From contig NZ_CP019445.1 of assembly GCF_001975225.1 (NCBI RefSeq), positions 372,001 through 436,000 on the forward strand: a stretch of 64,000 bases of DNA, in the 5' to 3' direction. The DNA is from Kosakonia cowanii JCM 10956 = DSM 18146 (lineage in GTDB: Bacteria > Pseudomonadota > Gammaproteobacteria > Enterobacterales > Enterobacteriaceae). Positions 34,301 through 46,714 of the stretch are shown piece by piece. The notes under the pieces were generated by a model, which did not search any database, had not been told where the DNA came from, and saw only the letters and a list, made by a program, of their open reading frames with translations. Position numbers and translations under genes: made by a program. Position 1 is the first letter of the stretch. Every line of letters begins with the position of its first letter.

Positions 34301-35238
34301 GCGTTCGTCCTCTCTGCAATTCGCAGAACTGAACTACGGGCACGTGGGTTTTCCGCCACTTCTTCTTCGCCCGGCATCATTTTTCCTAAGGCTCGCAGTT
34401 GACGGCCACCCAGCTTGCTGAGTTGCGCTTCGGTCATCGGCAGCCCGGCAGGAACCTGCGGCCCACGGCTTTGCTCACGCATAAAGCGCTTCACAATGCG
34501 GTCTTCCAGCGAGTGGAAGCTGATGACAGAAAGGCGGCCTCCCGGGGCCAGCACATCGAGCGAGTTTTTTAGCGCCTGCTCTATCTCCTCCAGTTCACTG
34601 TTCACCCAGATGCGCACCGCCTGGAAGGTACGGGTCGCGGGATGTTTAAATTTATCTTTTATCGGCGTCGCCGCTGCCACCACTTCCGCCAGCGCTTTAG
34701 TGCGGGTCATCGGATCGAGGCGATTACGCTCGACGATGGCGCGGGCGATGCGTTTAGCAAAGCGCTCTTCGCCAAAGGTTTTCAGCACCCAGGCGATATC
34801 CGCCTCGTCTGCGGTTTGCAGCCACTGGGCGGCAGACTGGCCGCGCGTCGGATCCATACGCATATCCAGCGGGCCATCTCGCATAAAGGAGAAGCCGCGC
34901 TCCGGATCGTCAAGCTGCGGTGAAGAGACGCCAAGATCGAGGAGAATGCCGTCAATCTTGCCAATAAGATCGCGCTCGCTGACATAATCAGCGAGTGCAG
35001 AAAAGGGTCCATGAATGATGGAGAAGCGCGGGTCATTAATGGTCTTCGCAACTTCAATTGCCTGCGGATCGCGATCGATTGCCAGCAAGCGGCCTTCCGC
35101 CCCCAATTGGGAGAGGATCAGGCGCGAGTGTCCACCGCGACCAAAAGTGCCATCAATGTAAATGCCATCCGGACGAATATTCAGGCCGTTAACGGCCTCA
35201 TCCAGCAGCACCGTGGTGTGTTTAAAATTTTCCATCAT
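34297..35238 (-). CDS. rsmH: 16S rRNA (cytosine-1402-N4)-methyltransferase RsmH
   Basis: SAM-dependent methyltransferase acting on C1402 in the ribosomal P site. [13 protein letters not shown] is the SAM-binding region, with [20 protein letters not shown] and [12 protein letters not shown] further on. Three in-frame ATGs lie together (35241, 35238, 35235); I take the second because it gives 313 residues as in E. coli, while the first overlaps the mraZ stop as TAATG. Confidence 0.97.
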   Translation of the reverse strand: MMENFKHTTVLLDEAVNGLNIRPDGIYIDGTFGRGGHSRLILSQLGAEGRLLAIDRDPQAIEVAKTINDPRFSIIHGPFSALADYVSERDLIGKIDGILLDLGVSSPQLDDPERGFSFMRDGPLDMRMDPTRGQSAAQWLQTADEADIAWVLKTFGEERFAKRIARAIVERNRLDPMTRTKALAEVVAAATPIKDKFKHPATRTFQAVRIWVNSELEEIEQALKNSLDVLAPGGRLSVISFHSLEDRIVKRFMREQSRGPQVPAGLPMTEAQLSKLGGRQLRALGKMMPGEEEVAENPRARSSVLRIAERTNA

Positions 35239-35240
35239 CA

Positions 35241-35699
35241 TTAAAGAGACAAATCCTGCAACCGATCCGAAAGTCCTTCGGAACCGGATTGCTCAGCGTC
35301 AATATCTTCCCTGACCTGTTGATACCAGGTCGTTTCATCCCACAGCTCAAATTTATTGAACTGTCCGACCAGCATCACTTCTTTGGTTAGCCCGGCGTGC
35401 TGCCGTAAGACAGGCGCAATTAATATGCGACCGGCGCTATCCATCTGGCACTCGCTGGCATGCCCCAGCAATAAACGTTGTACGCGCCGCTCAAGCGGGT
35501 TCATGCTCGACAGCCGCGACAGTTTTTGCTCGATAATTTCCCATTCGGGCAGAGGGTAAAGCAGCAGGCATGTGTGGCGAATATCAATGGTACAGACCAT
35601 CTGGCCGGAGGCACTCTCCTGCAGCGAATCCCGATAACGGGTCGGAACGGATAACCGCCCTTTGCTGTCGAGATTGACTAACGTCGCGCCACGGAACAT
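35241..35699 (-). CDS. mraZ: Transcriptional regulator MraZ
   Basis: AbrB-like regulator that heads and represses the dcw cluster. The 152 residues contain two SpoVT/AbrB-type repeats, each with a DxxGR element ([14 protein letters not shown] near residue 10 and [14 protein letters not shown] near residue 90). Its binding boxes lie directly upstream, so it is likely autoregulated. Confidence 0.98.
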   Translation of the reverse strand: MFRGATLVNLDSKGRLSVPTRYRDSLQESASGQMVCTIDIRHTCLLLYPLPEWEIIEQKLSRLSSMNPLERRVQRLLLGHASECQMDSAGRILIAPVLRQHAGLTKEVMLVGQFNKFELWDETTWYQQVREDIDAEQSGSEGLSDRLQDLSL

Positions 35700-35728
35700 G
35701 TCCGGTTTACCCCCGCATGATCATTTCC

Positions 35729-35753
35729 ACCACTTTATCCCACAAAACCCCAC
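35729..35753 (-). promoter_or_regulatory. MraZ boxes
   Basis: On the minus strand, three direct repeats GTGGG, GTGGG and GTGGT stand exactly 10 bp apart (35749-35753, 35739-35743, 35729-35733), between the promoter and the mraZ ATG. They match the known MraZ target of GTGGG repeats with 5-nt spacers. Confidence 0.9.
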
Positions 35754-35759
35754 CGAGGG

Positions 35760-35789
35760 AGTTTACGGAGCGGAGGAAAAGCTTGTCAA
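35760..35789 (-). promoter_or_regulatory. dcw cluster promoter (Pmra)
   Basis: A consensus -35 TTGACA (35784-35789) and a -10 TAAACT (35760-35765) are separated by 18 bp, just upstream of the MraZ boxes. This matches the E. coli mra promoter in sequence and position and should drive the dcw genes from mraZ onward. Confidence 0.9.
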
Positions 35790-36286
35790 GCCAGCGCAAA
35801 GGCCAACAAGAACAAAAGATCCCTTATTCGTAATGAATATCAGCGTCGGTGAAATAGTGCTCAGCTTACGAGGCAAATTAACGTCATGAATATTTGCAAG
35901 AAAAAAGGGGGAAATATAGGGCCCGGGGTTTCAGACCATTCCGTTTCTGTACGCGAAATATAAAGTGTCAGTTTGCGACGCGGGCGGCATTTTAAGGCAT
36001 AACGGCGCGACTTAACAGCGCCAGATGCAGGTCCTGACGCTAACTTCGTCCCGGTTTCGCTAAGGCGATGATCCCCCAGTAAAAGTGGTTGTTAATTAAT
36101 CGAATGCGATCAGGAGATGTAACAATTCAATACAGAAATCATCATCAGTAACTTCTTAACGGGTGGTGAGAAATCGGAAGTAAAGAAACTTAAAGAAATA
36201 ATAAATCAGAGCATCTTCGTAAATTAAGGATTTATCTGAGGAGTTAAATAGCACTATTTCGATTAAGGCGAAATGTTGAAAAGGAA
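35790..36286. other. cra-mraZ intergenic region
   Basis: About 500 bases upstream of Pmra up to the cra terminator. The part from about 36090 to 36250 is clearly AT-rich; GGGCCCGGGG lies near 35930. I saw no convincing reading frame, tRNA or known operator. Confidence 0.5.
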
Positions 36287-36306
36287 AAGGCAGCTCGCGC
36301 TGCCTT
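36279..36306 (-). terminator. Terminator of cra
   Basis: The stem AAGGCAGC/GCTGCCTT (36287-36294 and 36299-36306, loop TCGC) lies 12 bases after the cra stop and is followed on the minus strand by CCTTTTC, a T-rich stretch. Confidence 0.85.
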
Positions 36307-36318
36307 AATTGCCTTTAT

Positions 36319-37323
36319 TTATACACGGCTTAATATGCCGCGCCGATAGAGATTACGTCGAATACGGCTCAATCCCGGCTTCGGCTTGCGCGGTTCATCG
36401 AGACTTGCCAGCACGATCTCCAGCACCCGCTCGGCAACGTCACGGTGGCGCTGCGCCACGGCCAGCACCGGGCATTGCAGGAAATCGAGCAGTTCATGAT
36501 CACCAAAGGTGGCTATCGACAGATTGGAAGGCAGCTTGCCGTCGCGGCGCAGCGTTACATCCAGCACGCCCTGCAGCAGCGCGAAAGAGGTGATAAACAT
36601 CGCTTCCGGCATCTCATTCGTTTCCAGCCACTTTTCAAATAACTGAGCGGCGGCGTCGCGCTCATAGCCATTGGCGTAGAGATACTTCACCTCGCGGGGA
36701 TCGTCTTTCCAGGCGCTGCGGAAACCCTGCTCGCGCAGGAAGCTTACCGATAGCTCCGGTAGCGCGCCTAAATAGAGCACGCGCTCCGCCGGCATTTTAC
36801 GCAACTCCGCCGCCAGCATCTCTGAATCCTCCTGATCGGCCCCGACCACGCTGGTGAAGTGCTCACGATCCAGTGCGCGATCGAGCGCGACAATCGGGAA
36901 GGCGTCATTCGCCCAGCGCTGATAGAAGGGGTGCTCCGGCGGAAGGGAGGTCGAGACGATGATTGCATCCACCTGCCGTTGCAGCAGATGTTCGATGCAA
37001 CGCATCTCGTTATCGGGCTGATCTTCAGAGCAGGCGATCAGCAGCTGGTAGCCGCGCTGGCGCGCCTGGCGCTCCAGATAATTAGCAATACGGGTGTAGC
37101 TTGTGTTTTCCAGATCGGGAATGACCAGCCCAATCGATCGTGTGCGTCCTGCTCGTAACCCAGCCGCCACCGCGTTCGGGTGGTAGTTATGCTCACGAAC
37201 GACCGCCATAACTTTCTCAACGGTTTTATCGCTGACACGATACTGCTTCGCCTTTCCGTTAATGACGTAGCTTGCCGTGGTTCGTGAGACGCCGGCGAGC
37301 CGGGCGATTTCATCCAGTTTCAC
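36319..37323 (-). CDS. cra: Catabolite repressor/activator Cra (FruR)
   Basis: LacI-family regulator of carbon flux, released from DNA by fructose 1-phosphate or fructose 1,6-bisphosphate. The 334 residues begin at a GTG (37323; [20 protein letters not shown]) with AAGGGGC as ribosome site. The helix-turn-helix and hinge ([17 protein letters not shown]) are followed by the periplasmic-binding-like domain. The leader contains a 25-codon frame (37399 to 37322, overlapping the cra start), which could be a leader peptide of FruL type; I could not confirm this. Confidence 0.97.
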   Translation of the reverse strand: MKLDEIARLAGVSRTTASYVINGKAKQYRVSDKTVEKVMAVVREHNYHPNAVAAGLRAGRTRSIGLVIPDLENTSYTRIANYLERQARQRGYQLLIACSEDQPDNEMRCIEHLLQRQVDAIIVSTSLPPEHPFYQRWANDAFPIVALDRALDREHFTSVVGADQEDSEMLAAELRKMPAERVLYLGALPELSVSFLREQGFRSAWKDDPREVKYLYANGYERDAAAQLFEKWLETNEMPEAMFITSFALLQGVLDVTLRRDGKLPSNLSIATFGDHELLDFLQCPVLAVAQRHRDVAERVLEIVLASLDEPRKPKPGLSRIRRNLYRRGILSRV

Positions 37324-37446
37324 AATTGCCCCTTAAAATGATGCGCACCATAACCTTTTTAGGGATATAGGTTAATTTCCATAACATCTAAGCGCAGAAA
37401 GGTAACTGCGGCAACCGCTTTTCTCTCTGCTTCCGGCTGATTTCGC

Positions 37447-37476
37447 AAAAAAAAGCCCGGCATAATCAGCCGGGCT
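37447..37476 (-). terminator. Terminator of ilvIH
   Basis: An 8-bp stem AGCCCGGC/GCCGGGCT (37454-37461 and 37469-37476, 7-base loop) lies 25 bases after the ilvH stop; the minus strand continues with eight T residues (37447-37454). Confidence 0.92.
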
Positions 37477-37500
37477 TAAAAATGTGGAACCTTGCTCGCA

Positions 37501-37992
37501 TTAGCGCATGATTTTATCGCCGCGTGATAAACCGACCACGCCGGAGCGCGCCACTTCAACAATCTTCGCTACATCACGAATTGTGGCGAGGAACGCATCA
37601 AGCTTGTCGCTGGTGCCGGCGAGCTGAACCGTGTAAATCGACGGCGTGACGTCAATGATCTGCCCGCGGAAGATCTCCGCGTTGCGCTTAACCTCTTCCC
37701 GGCCATAGCCGCTGGCCTGGATCTTCACCAGCATGATCTCACGCTCAACATAGGCCACCTGCCCCAGCTCGTTTACGCGCAGCACATCTACCAATTTGTG
37801 CAGTTGCTTCTCGATCTGTTCAAGGACCTTTTGATCGCCCACGGTCTGGATGGTCATCCGCGACAGGGTGGGATCGTCCGTTGGCGCGACCGTCAGGCTT
37901 TCGATGTTGTAGCCGCGCTGTGAGAAGAGGCCAATAACGCGCGATAACGCGCCCGATTCGTTTTCCAGTAAGACAGACAATATCCGGCGCAT
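37501..37992 (-). CDS. ilvH: Acetolactate synthase III small (regulatory) subunit
   Basis: Regulatory subunit that confers valine feedback inhibition on IlvI. The ATG at 37992 ([20 protein letters not shown]) gives 163 residues as in E. coli and lies two bases after the ilvI stop; a longer frame to 38022 overlaps ilvI and is rejected. The N-terminal ACT domain has the Gly14 and Asn29 residues known to matter for valine binding. Confidence 0.97.
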   Translation of the reverse strand: MRRILSVLLENESGALSRVIGLFSQRGYNIESLTVAPTDDPTLSRMTIQTVGDQKVLEQIEKQLHKLVDVLRVNELGQVAYVEREIMLVKIQASGYGREEVKRNAEIFRGQIIDVTPSIYTVQLAGTSDKLDAFLATIRDVAKIVEVARSGVVGLSRGDKIMR

Positions 37993-37994
37993 AA

Positions 37995-39719
37995 TCAGGT
38001 TCTCTCCGTTTTGCTTAACCACATCTCATCCATGCCGCCGCCGCGGATCTGCATCGGATAAACGTGTTCACTTCCATCAACGGTCACATCAACAAAGACC
38101 AGTCGATTGTTTTTCACCTGCTCCAGCGCCTCGGCGAGCTTCGCCTCCAGCTCTTCCGGACGGGTAATGCGGATACCAACATGACCATACGCTTCGGCGA
38201 GACGGGCAAAATCCGGTAAAGACTCCATATAGGACTGCGAGTGGCGACCGGAGTAGATCATATCCTGCCACTGCTTCACCATGCCGAGGTAGCGGTTGTT
38301 AAGGTTGAGAACCAGCACCGGCAGCTCATATTGCAGCGCCGTCGAAAGCTCCTGGATATTCATCTGGATACTGCCGTCGCCGGTGACGCAAATCACCGTC
38401 TCGTCCGGCAGCGCCATTTTTACGCCCAGCGCGGCAGGCAAGCCGAAGCCCATCGTGCCGAGCCCGCCGGAGTTGATCCAGCGGCGCGGTTTATCGAAGC
38501 GATAATAGAGCGCGGCAAACATCTGGTGCTGACCAACATCGGAGGTGACGTAAGCATCGCCATTAGTCAGGCGCCAGGCAGCCTCAATCACCGCCTGCGG
38601 TTTAATGCTTTCGCTTTGCGTGTCATATTTCAGGCACTGGCGCGCGCGCCACTGCTCAATGCGCAGCCACCAGTCGCGGATCTCATCGTGCGGCTGCGAG
38701 GCGCGCTCCTGTTCAAGCAACTCCAGCATCTGCTCCAGCACCTGGCGCGCATCGCCAACAATCGGCACATCAGCCTGAACGGTTTTAGAAATAGAGGTGG
38801 GATCGATATCAATATGCAGCACGGTCGCGTCGGGGCAGTACTTCAGCAAATTGTTGGTGGTGCGATCGTCAAAACGTACGCCAACGGCAAAGATCACGTC
38901 GGCGTGGTGCATCGTCATATTCGCTTCATAGGTGCCGTGCATACCGAGCATGCCGAGCGACTGGCGATGGGAAGCCGGGAAAACACCCAGCCCCATTAAT
39001 GAGGAGACCACTGGCGCATTCAGCGTTTCAGCCAGCTGGCGCAACGGGGCGTCGCACGAAGAAGTAATGGCCCCACCGCCGACATAGAAGACCGGCTTTT
39101 TGGCGGCAACCAGGGTTTGCAGGGCGCGTTTAATCTGCCCTTTGTGCCCCTGTGTGGTCGGGTTATAGGAGCGCATGCTGACCGACTCTGGCCAGAGATA
39201 GGGCAGCTTGTTCGCGGGGTTCATAATATCTTTCGGCAGATCCACCACTACCGGACCGGGACGTCCGCTGGCAGCGAGCCAGAACGCCTTTTTTAATACG
39301 CCGGGGATATCTTCCGCCTGCTTCACCAGAAAGCTGTGTTTCACCACCGGGCGGGAGATGCCCACCATGTCACACTCCTGGAAGGCGTCGTAACCAATCA
39401 GCGAGGTCGCTACCTGACCGGAGAGCACCACCAGCGGGATGGAGTCCATATAAGCTGTCGCGATACCGGTGATAGCGTTTGTCGCGCCGGGGCCGGAAGT
39501 CACCAGCACCACCCCTACTTCACCTGTTGCACGCGCCAGCCCGTCTGCCATGTGAACGGCCGCCTGCTCATGGCGCACCAGCACATGCTCGATGCCACCG
39601 ACGGTATGCAGGGCGTCGTAGATATCAAGTACCGCGCCCCCGGGGTAGCCGAATACCTTCTTTACGCCTTGATCGATGAGCGATCGCACGACCATCTCGG
39701 CTCCAGACAACATCTCCAT
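37995..39719 (-). CDS. ilvI: Acetolactate synthase III large (catalytic) subunit
   Basis: Thiamine-diphosphate and FAD-dependent enzyme that forms acetolactate or acetohydroxybutyrate for valine, leucine and isoleucine synthesis. The 574 residues start [34 protein letters not shown], the catalytic Glu in [13 protein letters not shown] and the ThDP site [15 protein letters not shown] are present. It forms an operon with ilvH; in relatives this operon is Lrp-activated. Confidence 0.98.
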   Translation of the reverse strand: MEMLSGAEMVVRSLIDQGVKKVFGYPGGAVLDIYDALHTVGGIEHVLVRHEQAAVHMADGLARATGEVGVVLVTSGPGATNAITGIATAYMDSIPLVVLSGQVATSLIGYDAFQECDMVGISRPVVKHSFLVKQAEDIPGVLKKAFWLAASGRPGPVVVDLPKDIMNPANKLPYLWPESVSMRSYNPTTQGHKGQIKRALQTLVAAKKPVFYVGGGAITSSCDAPLRQLAETLNAPVVSSLMGLGVFPASHRQSLGMLGMHGTYEANMTMHHADVIFAVGVRFDDRTTNNLLKYCPDATVLHIDIDPTSISKTVQADVPIVGDARQVLEQMLELLEQERASQPHDEIRDWWLRIEQWRARQCLKYDTQSESIKPQAVIEAAWRLTNGDAYVTSDVGQHQMFAALYYRFDKPRRWINSGGLGTMGFGLPAALGVKMALPDETVICVTGDGSIQMNIQELSTALQYELPVLVLNLNNRYLGMVKQWQDMIYSGRHSQSYMESLPDFARLAEAYGHVGIRITRPEELEAKLAEALEQVKNNRLVFVDVTVDGSEHVYPMQIRGGGMDEMWLSKTERT

Positions 39720-40105
39720 GCTTTGCCTCCAGGCTTACATTTGTCGACTGACGGCAGAACTCATTTCCGCACTGTCGCTCTGTTCAGAACAGGACATCCT
39801 GCTTTCTGATTATGAATGGCAGTTACCATAACCGCTCAAAATCTGGCAGGCAATCCGACCTCAGGAGAGGAAAAGCGCCGCTAAAAGCAGAAACAGGAGG
39901 TCTTAAATGAAGAGCTGGTGAAAACGTCTGTAATAAGCCGCGACGTTGACCATTGATCGCTGTGATAAGGGAATGTTCAGTAATTCATGCATTTTTAACA
40001 TCGTGCAGAGATTCGCTGGCAGGATAAATCAGAATAAAATAGTGGTTATATAGATAAAGGCAGAATAAACCGGAAGTCAACCGCCCGGTTTATTCCGCAC
40101 GCCGC
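39720..40105. other. ilvI-leuO intergenic region with ilvIH leader
   Basis: This 386-bp stretch lies between leuO (ending at 40106) and ilvI. In E. coli the equivalent region binds Lrp, but Lrp sites are too degenerate for me to place. A 13-bp palindrome CTGTTCAGAACAG occurs at 39780-39792 in the ilvI leader. The part from 39990 to 40080 is AT-rich. No gene was recognised. Confidence 0.5.
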
Positions 40106-41068
40106 TTAGTGGCTACAGACCGACACCAGCAGCTCCTCCATCCACTGATGCCCCTTATCCCGACCAGCGGATTCGTGCCATGAGAGGCAGCAGGTACGGC
40201 TATTGAGCGTAAGCGGCAACGGCAGCGTATGCAGCGCCAGCCCGCTGGCAAAGCGCTCCACCAGCCAGCGCGGCGCAATAGCAACCAGATGGGTTTGAGA
40301 GACAACGTTTAATACGCTGGGCAGCGCCATTCCTTGATAGGCAATGCGGTTGCGCTTTTCGACCGTGTCGTACCAGGGCTGGCTGAAAGAGGCGTAGCGC
40401 TCCAGCGAAACAACGGCGTGCTGCTCGTTAAACAAGCTGTTTTCCGTCGTCAGGTCAGCGATGCGCGGATGTTGTTGGCTCACCGCCAGCACCATTTCAT
40501 CTTTAAACAGCGGGACGCAGGAAAACTCCGGACGACGAAATTCTTCATAGCCGATCACAAATTCTATTTCCTGATAGCGCAACTGATGTTCGGTACTGTG
40601 ATTGAGATCAGATTTAAATATCAGCTTTATATTTGGCGCGACGGTTTTAACATTATTGTAAATAACCGAAGTCAAGAAATTATCGAGTGGACTGCATACG
40701 CAAAGATTAAAAATCCGCTCGCTGCTTTGTGGATCAAAACCGGAGCCAGGCAGTTCATTTTGTACCAACTGAAGTGCCTGCCTTATCGCACCAAAAAGCT
40801 GATACGAACGTGCAGTAGGTTGAATACCTCGACCATAACGAACAAAAAGTTCGTCGTTAAACATCACCTTAAGACGCGCAACGGCATTACTGACGGCGGG
40901 TTGAGACATACCCAACGCATGGGCTGCACGCGTAATGTTTTGCTCCTGCATAACGGCATCAAAAACGGTCAGTAAATTGAGATCAACCGAACGTAATTGT
41001 GGCTTCTCGCCGTCATTAACCTTTTGATTATAAATACTTTCCCCGGGAAAATTGCAATCCGTCGTCAT
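40106..41068 (-). CDS. leuO: LysR-type regulator LeuO
   Basis: LysR-family antagonist of H-NS silencing with a wide regulon. The 320-residue frame has a variable N-terminus ([19 protein letters not shown]) before the conserved [20 protein letters not shown] and the helix-turn-helix [21 protein letters not shown]. coli LeuO is 314 residues. The C-terminal half is noticeably less conserved. Start choice is not certain; the ATG at 41068 is followed by the expected spacing of the HTH. The upstream DNA is strongly AT-rich, fitting H-NS control. Confidence 0.95.
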   Translation of the reverse strand: MTTDCNFPGESIYNQKVNDGEKPQLRSVDLNLLTVFDAVMQEQNITRAAHALGMSQPAVSNAVARLKVMFNDELFVRYGRGIQPTARSYQLFGAIRQALQLVQNELPGSGFDPQSSERIFNLCVCSPLDNFLTSVIYNNVKTVAPNIKLIFKSDLNHSTEHQLRYQEIEFVIGYEEFRRPEFSCVPLFKDEMVLAVSQQHPRIADLTTENSLFNEQHAVVSLERYASFSQPWYDTVEKRNRIAYQGMALPSVLNVVSQTHLVAIAPRWLVERFASGLALHTLPLPLTLNSRTCCLSWHESAGRDKGHQWMEELLVSVCSH

Positions 41069-41484
41069 GATAAACTCCCTTGACTTGTGTAATAATAATA
41101 TTCAGGAAGATGATTTATCACGCATATAGCATTATTAGAAGCGCAGTGTGAAAATTTAGGAATATATAAAGCTTACATTTAATTTCCTGGATGAAATTAA
41201 AAAAAGCATTACTCAGCCCTGTAATATAAATTAATTTTTAATATTTTCACTTCCATAGCTGTTTTGTAACGATAATCATAAGTCGATTGCCCTACCCACC
41301 ATTTTCTTTAACATCTCGCCGAAAAGGATTATTAATTCCCCGAACCTTCCCTTCGCTTTTTCTTACGAAAAGTCTTATCAGCACAACAAGCAAGAATGTC
41401 GCGATCACGCTAATTAGACAGCAGATTAAACTAAAACAGTGCGCGGAGATTTGCGCTTCACCATCGCCAGTTTTCGCCGGGGGG
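41069..41484. other. leuO-leuL intergenic region (AT-rich)
   Basis: About 415 bases between the divergent leuO and the leu promoter. Positions 41080-41290 are strongly AT-rich with runs such as AATATAAATTAATTTTTAATATTTT, the sort of DNA silenced by H-NS and relieved by LeuO. The leuO promoter must be here. A minus-strand reading frame with a hydrophobic stretch (41292-41549) is discussed under findings. Confidence 0.55.
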
Positions 41485-41513
41485 TTGACATCAAAGTGCG
41501 TATCCAGTACCAC
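41485..41513 (+). promoter_or_regulatory. leuLABCD promoter
   Basis: A consensus -35 TTGACA (41485-41490) is followed after about 17 bp by a poor -10 (TACCAC, 41508-41513). The whole block, including GTATCCAGTA and CTAAAAGCATATC, resembles the E. coli leu promoter, about 60 bp upstream of leuL. Confidence 0.75.
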
Positions 41514-41547
41514 TAAAAGCATATCGGTTTTCACGGGAGCAAGATTC

Positions 41548-41634
41548 ATGATTCGTCACGTTCGTTTCGCTGGTCTACTACTACTAAACGCATCAACTGT
41601 GCGCGGTAGACCGGTGGACGACACTCAGAACTGA
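41548..41634 (+). CDS. leuL: leu operon leader peptide LeuL
   Basis: A 28-residue attenuator peptide, MIRHVRFAGLLLLNASTVRG and eight more residues. It carries four consecutive leucine codons, all the rare CTA, which sense leucyl-tRNA supply. The length equals that of E. coli LeuL. A terminator hairpin follows 24 bases after the stop. Confidence 0.95.
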   Translation: MIRHVRFAGLLLLNASTVRGRPVDDTQN

Positions 41635-41658
41635 ATCGTCTTCCTGTTAAGACTAAGA

Positions 41659-41684
41659 ACCCGCGCCTTGGCGCGGGTTTTTTT
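41659..41684 (+). terminator. leu attenuator terminator
   Basis: A GC-rich stem ACCCGCGCC/GGCGCGGGT (41659-41667 and 41670-41678) is followed by seven T residues. With leuL it forms the leucine attenuator ahead of leuA. Confidence 0.93.
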
Positions 41685-41726
41685 ATGCTCGTAGCGAGGC
41701 GGCCAAAGCGAACAAGGATCTAAACC

Positions 41727-44392
<2,666 letters not shown>

Positions 44393-44394
44393 TC

Positions 44395-45798
44395 ATGGCT
44401 AAGAGTTTGTACGAAAAGTTATTTGACGCCCATGTGGTCTATGAAGCGCCGAACGAGACCCCGCTGCTCTATATCGACCGCCATCTGGTGCATGAAGTGA
44501 CCTCGCCGCAGGCGTTTGATGGCCTGCGCGCGCACAATCGCCCGGTGCGTCAGCCGGGTAAAACCTTCGCCACGATGGATCACAACGTCTCAACGCAGAC
44601 CAAAGATATCAACGCCTCCGGCGAAATGGCGCGTATTCAGATGCAGGAGCTGATTAAGAACTGCAACGAATTTGGCGTCGAGCTGTATGACCTGAACCAC
44701 CCCTATCAGGGCATCGTGCACGTGATGGGGCCGGAACAGGGCATTACCCTGCCGGGGATGACCATCGTCTGCGGCGATTCCCACACCGCCACACACGGCG
44801 CATTTGGCGCGCTGGCGTTTGGCATCGGCACTTCAGAAGTGGAACATGTGCTGGCGACGCAGACCCTGAAACAGGGGCGTGCCAAAACCATGAAGATTGA
44901 AGTTAACGGCACCGCCGCGCCGGGCATCACCGCCAAAGATATCGTGCTGGCGATCATCGGCAAAACCGGCAGCGCTGGCGGTACGGGTCACGTGGTGGAG
45001 TTCTGCGGCGACGCTATCCGCGCACTCAGCATGGAAGGCCGCATGACGCTGTGCAATATGGCAATTGAGATGGGCGCTAAAGCCGGTCTGGTCGCGCCGG
45101 ATGAGACCACCTTTAACTACGTGCAGGGTCGTCTGCATGCGCCGAAGGGCAAAGATTTCGACGAAGCGGTCGCTTACTGGAAAACGCTGCAAACCGATGA
45201 AGGCGCCCACTTTGACCGCGTAGTTACCCTGCAGGCAGAAGATATCGCCCCGCAGGTCACCTGGGGCACTAACCCGGGCCAGGTGATCTCGGTCACCGAG
45301 ATCATTCCCGATCCGGCCTCCTTTGCCGATCCGGTTGAGCGTGCCTCGGCGGAAAAAGCGCTGGCCTATATGGGACTGAAACCAGGCGTACCGCTGACCG
45401 ACGTGGCGATCGACAAGGTCTTTATCGGCTCCTGCACCAACTCGCGCATTGAAGATTTGCGCGCGGCGGCGGCAATTGCCAAAGGGCGTAAAGTGGCGCC
45501 GGGCGTGCAGGCGCTGGTGGTTCCAGGCTCCGGCCCGGTAAAAGCACAGGCGGAAGCGGAAGGTCTGGATAAGATCTTTATCGAAGCCGGTTTTGAGTGG
45601 CGTCTGCCGGGCTGCTCGATGTGCCTGGCGATGAACAATGACCGCCTGAATCCGGGCGAGCGCTGCGCCTCTACCAGCAACCGTAACTTTGAAGGCCGTC
45701 AGGGCCGCGGTGGACGTACCCATCTGGTCAGCCCGGCAATGGCCGCTGCGGCGGCAGTAACCGGTCGTTTCGCTGATATTCGTCATTTGCAGGCTTAA
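44395..45798 (+). CDS. leuC: 3-isopropylmalate dehydratase large subunit
   Basis: Aconitase-family subunit carrying a [4Fe-4S] cluster, isomerising 2- to 3-isopropylmalate with LeuD. The 467 residues show cluster cysteines in [13 protein letters not shown] and [12 protein letters not shown], plus [19 protein letters not shown]. It follows leuB by two bases and precedes leuD by ten. Confidence 0.98.
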   Translation: MAKSLYEKLFDAHVVYEAPNETPLLYIDRHLVHEVTSPQAFDGLRAHNRPVRQPGKTFATMDHNVSTQTKDINASGEMARIQMQELIKNCNEFGVELYDLNHPYQGIVHVMGPEQGITLPGMTIVCGDSHTATHGAFGALAFGIGTSEVEHVLATQTLKQGRAKTMKIEVNGTAAPGITAKDIVLAIIGKTGSAGGTGHVVEFCGDAIRALSMEGRMTLCNMAIEMGAKAGLVAPDETTFNYVQGRLHAPKGKDFDEAVAYWKTLQTDEGAHFDRVVTLQAEDIAPQVTWGTNPGQVISVTEIIPDPASFADPVERASAEKALAYMGLKPGVPLTDVAIDKVFIGSCTNSRIEDLRAAAAIAKGRKVAPGVQALVVPGSGPVKAQAEAEGLDKIFIEAGFEWRLPGCSMCLAMNNDRLNPGERCASTSNRNFEGRQGRGGRTHLVSPAMAAAAAVTGRFADIRHLQA

Positions 45799-45808
45799 GG
45801 AGATCACC

Positions 45809-46414
45809 ATGGCTGAGAAATTTACCCAACATACCGGGCTGGTGGTTCCGCTGGATGCCGCTAACGTCGATACCGACGCCATTATCCCGAAGCAGTTTTT
45901 GCAGAAGGTGACGCGCACCGGTTTTGGCGCGCATCTGTTCAACGACTGGCGTTTCCTCGACGATAAAGGCGAGCAGCCGAACCCGGAGTTCGTGCTCAAC
46001 TTTCCTGAGTACAAAGGCGCGTCGATTTTGCTGGCGCGGGAGAACTTTGGCTGCGGCTCCTCGCGCGAGCATGCGCCGTGGGCACTGACGGATTACGGCT
46101 TTAAAGTGGTGATTGCGCCGAGCTTTGCCGACATCTTCTATGGCAACAGCTTTAACAACCAGCTGCTGCCGGTGACACTGAGCGACGAAGAGGTGGATGA
46201 GCTGTTTGTGCTGGTGCAGAGCAATCCGGGCATCACCTTTGAGGTGGATTTGCAGGCGCAGGTGGTGAAGGCGGGCGGGAAATCCTACAGCTTTACGCTC
46301 GACGCCTTCCGCCGCCACTGCATGCTGAACGGGCTGGACAGCATTGGCCTGACGCTGCAACACGACGACGCCATTGCCGCTTACGAAGCAAAACAACCCG
46401 CCTTTATGGGTTGA
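45809..46414 (+). CDS. leuD: 3-isopropylmalate dehydratase small subunit
   Basis: Swivel-domain partner of LeuC. The 201 residues contain [13 protein letters not shown] and [15 protein letters not shown]. The last codons (ending QPAFMG) belong to the first copy of a 134-bp tandem duplication that runs on into the intergenic region; the gene itself looks intact and of normal length. Confidence 0.98.
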   Translation: MAEKFTQHTGLVVPLDAANVDTDAIIPKQFLQKVTRTGFGAHLFNDWRFLDDKGEQPNPEFVLNFPEYKGASILLARENFGCGSSREHAPWALTDYGFKVVIAPSFADIFYGNSFNNQLLPVTLSDEEVDELFVLVQSNPGITFEVDLQAQVVKAGGKSYSFTLDAFRRHCMLNGLDSIGLTLQHDDAIAAYEAKQPAFMG

Positions 46415-46660
46415 TAGCCTGATGCCGACTGCCGGATGGTTATCCGGCAGTCGGCACGGTGCAGGTTTGTTTGCCGGATGGCGGCGTTGCCTTATCCGGC
46501 CTACGGGTAACAATGCAAATGTGAAGACAACCCGCCTTTATGGGGTGATAGCCTGATGCCGATTGCCGGATGGTTATCCGGCAGTCGGCACAGTGCAGGT
46601 TGGTTTGCCGGATGGCGGCGTTGCCTTATCCGGCCTACGGGTAACAATGCAAATGTGAAG
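46393..46660. repeat. 134-bp direct tandem duplication spanning the leuD end
   Basis: Copy one (46393-46526) and copy two (46527-46660) align without gaps and differ at four positions (97% identity). Each copy holds the last six codons and stop of leuD, a long hairpin and a REP element. Copy two therefore carries a dead leuD tail (ttt atg ggg tga). Confidence 0.95.
46423..46456 (+). other. 15-bp perfect hairpin after leuD
   Basis: TGCCGACTGCCGGAT pairs perfectly with ATCCGGCAGTCGGCA across a GGTT loop, nine bases after the leuD stop. No T-run follows, so it is more likely a 3'-end stabiliser or REP-type palindrome than an intrinsic terminator. The second copy (46557-46590) has one base change that turns a C-G pair into a wobble. 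Confidence 0.8.
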
Positions 46661-46692
46661 AGTAGGCCGGATAAGCGTTAGCGCCATCCGGC
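46473..46692. repeat. REP elements (BIME) between leuD and setA
   Basis: Two direct REP units (46473-46504 and 46607-46638; GCCGGATGGCGGCG then CCTTATCCGGCCTAC) are followed by one in inverted orientation (46662-46692; GTAGGCCGGATAAGC then GCGCCATCCGGC). They occupy the gap between the convergent leuD and setA genes. Confidence 0.9.
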
Positions 46693-46714
46693 AATTGAAC
46701 CGCCGCACCGCGCC

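Noticed and set aside
41287..41634. 115-codon frame in phase with leuL
   Set aside because: It only extends leuL backward through the leu promoter; the leader peptide start at 41548 explains the signal.
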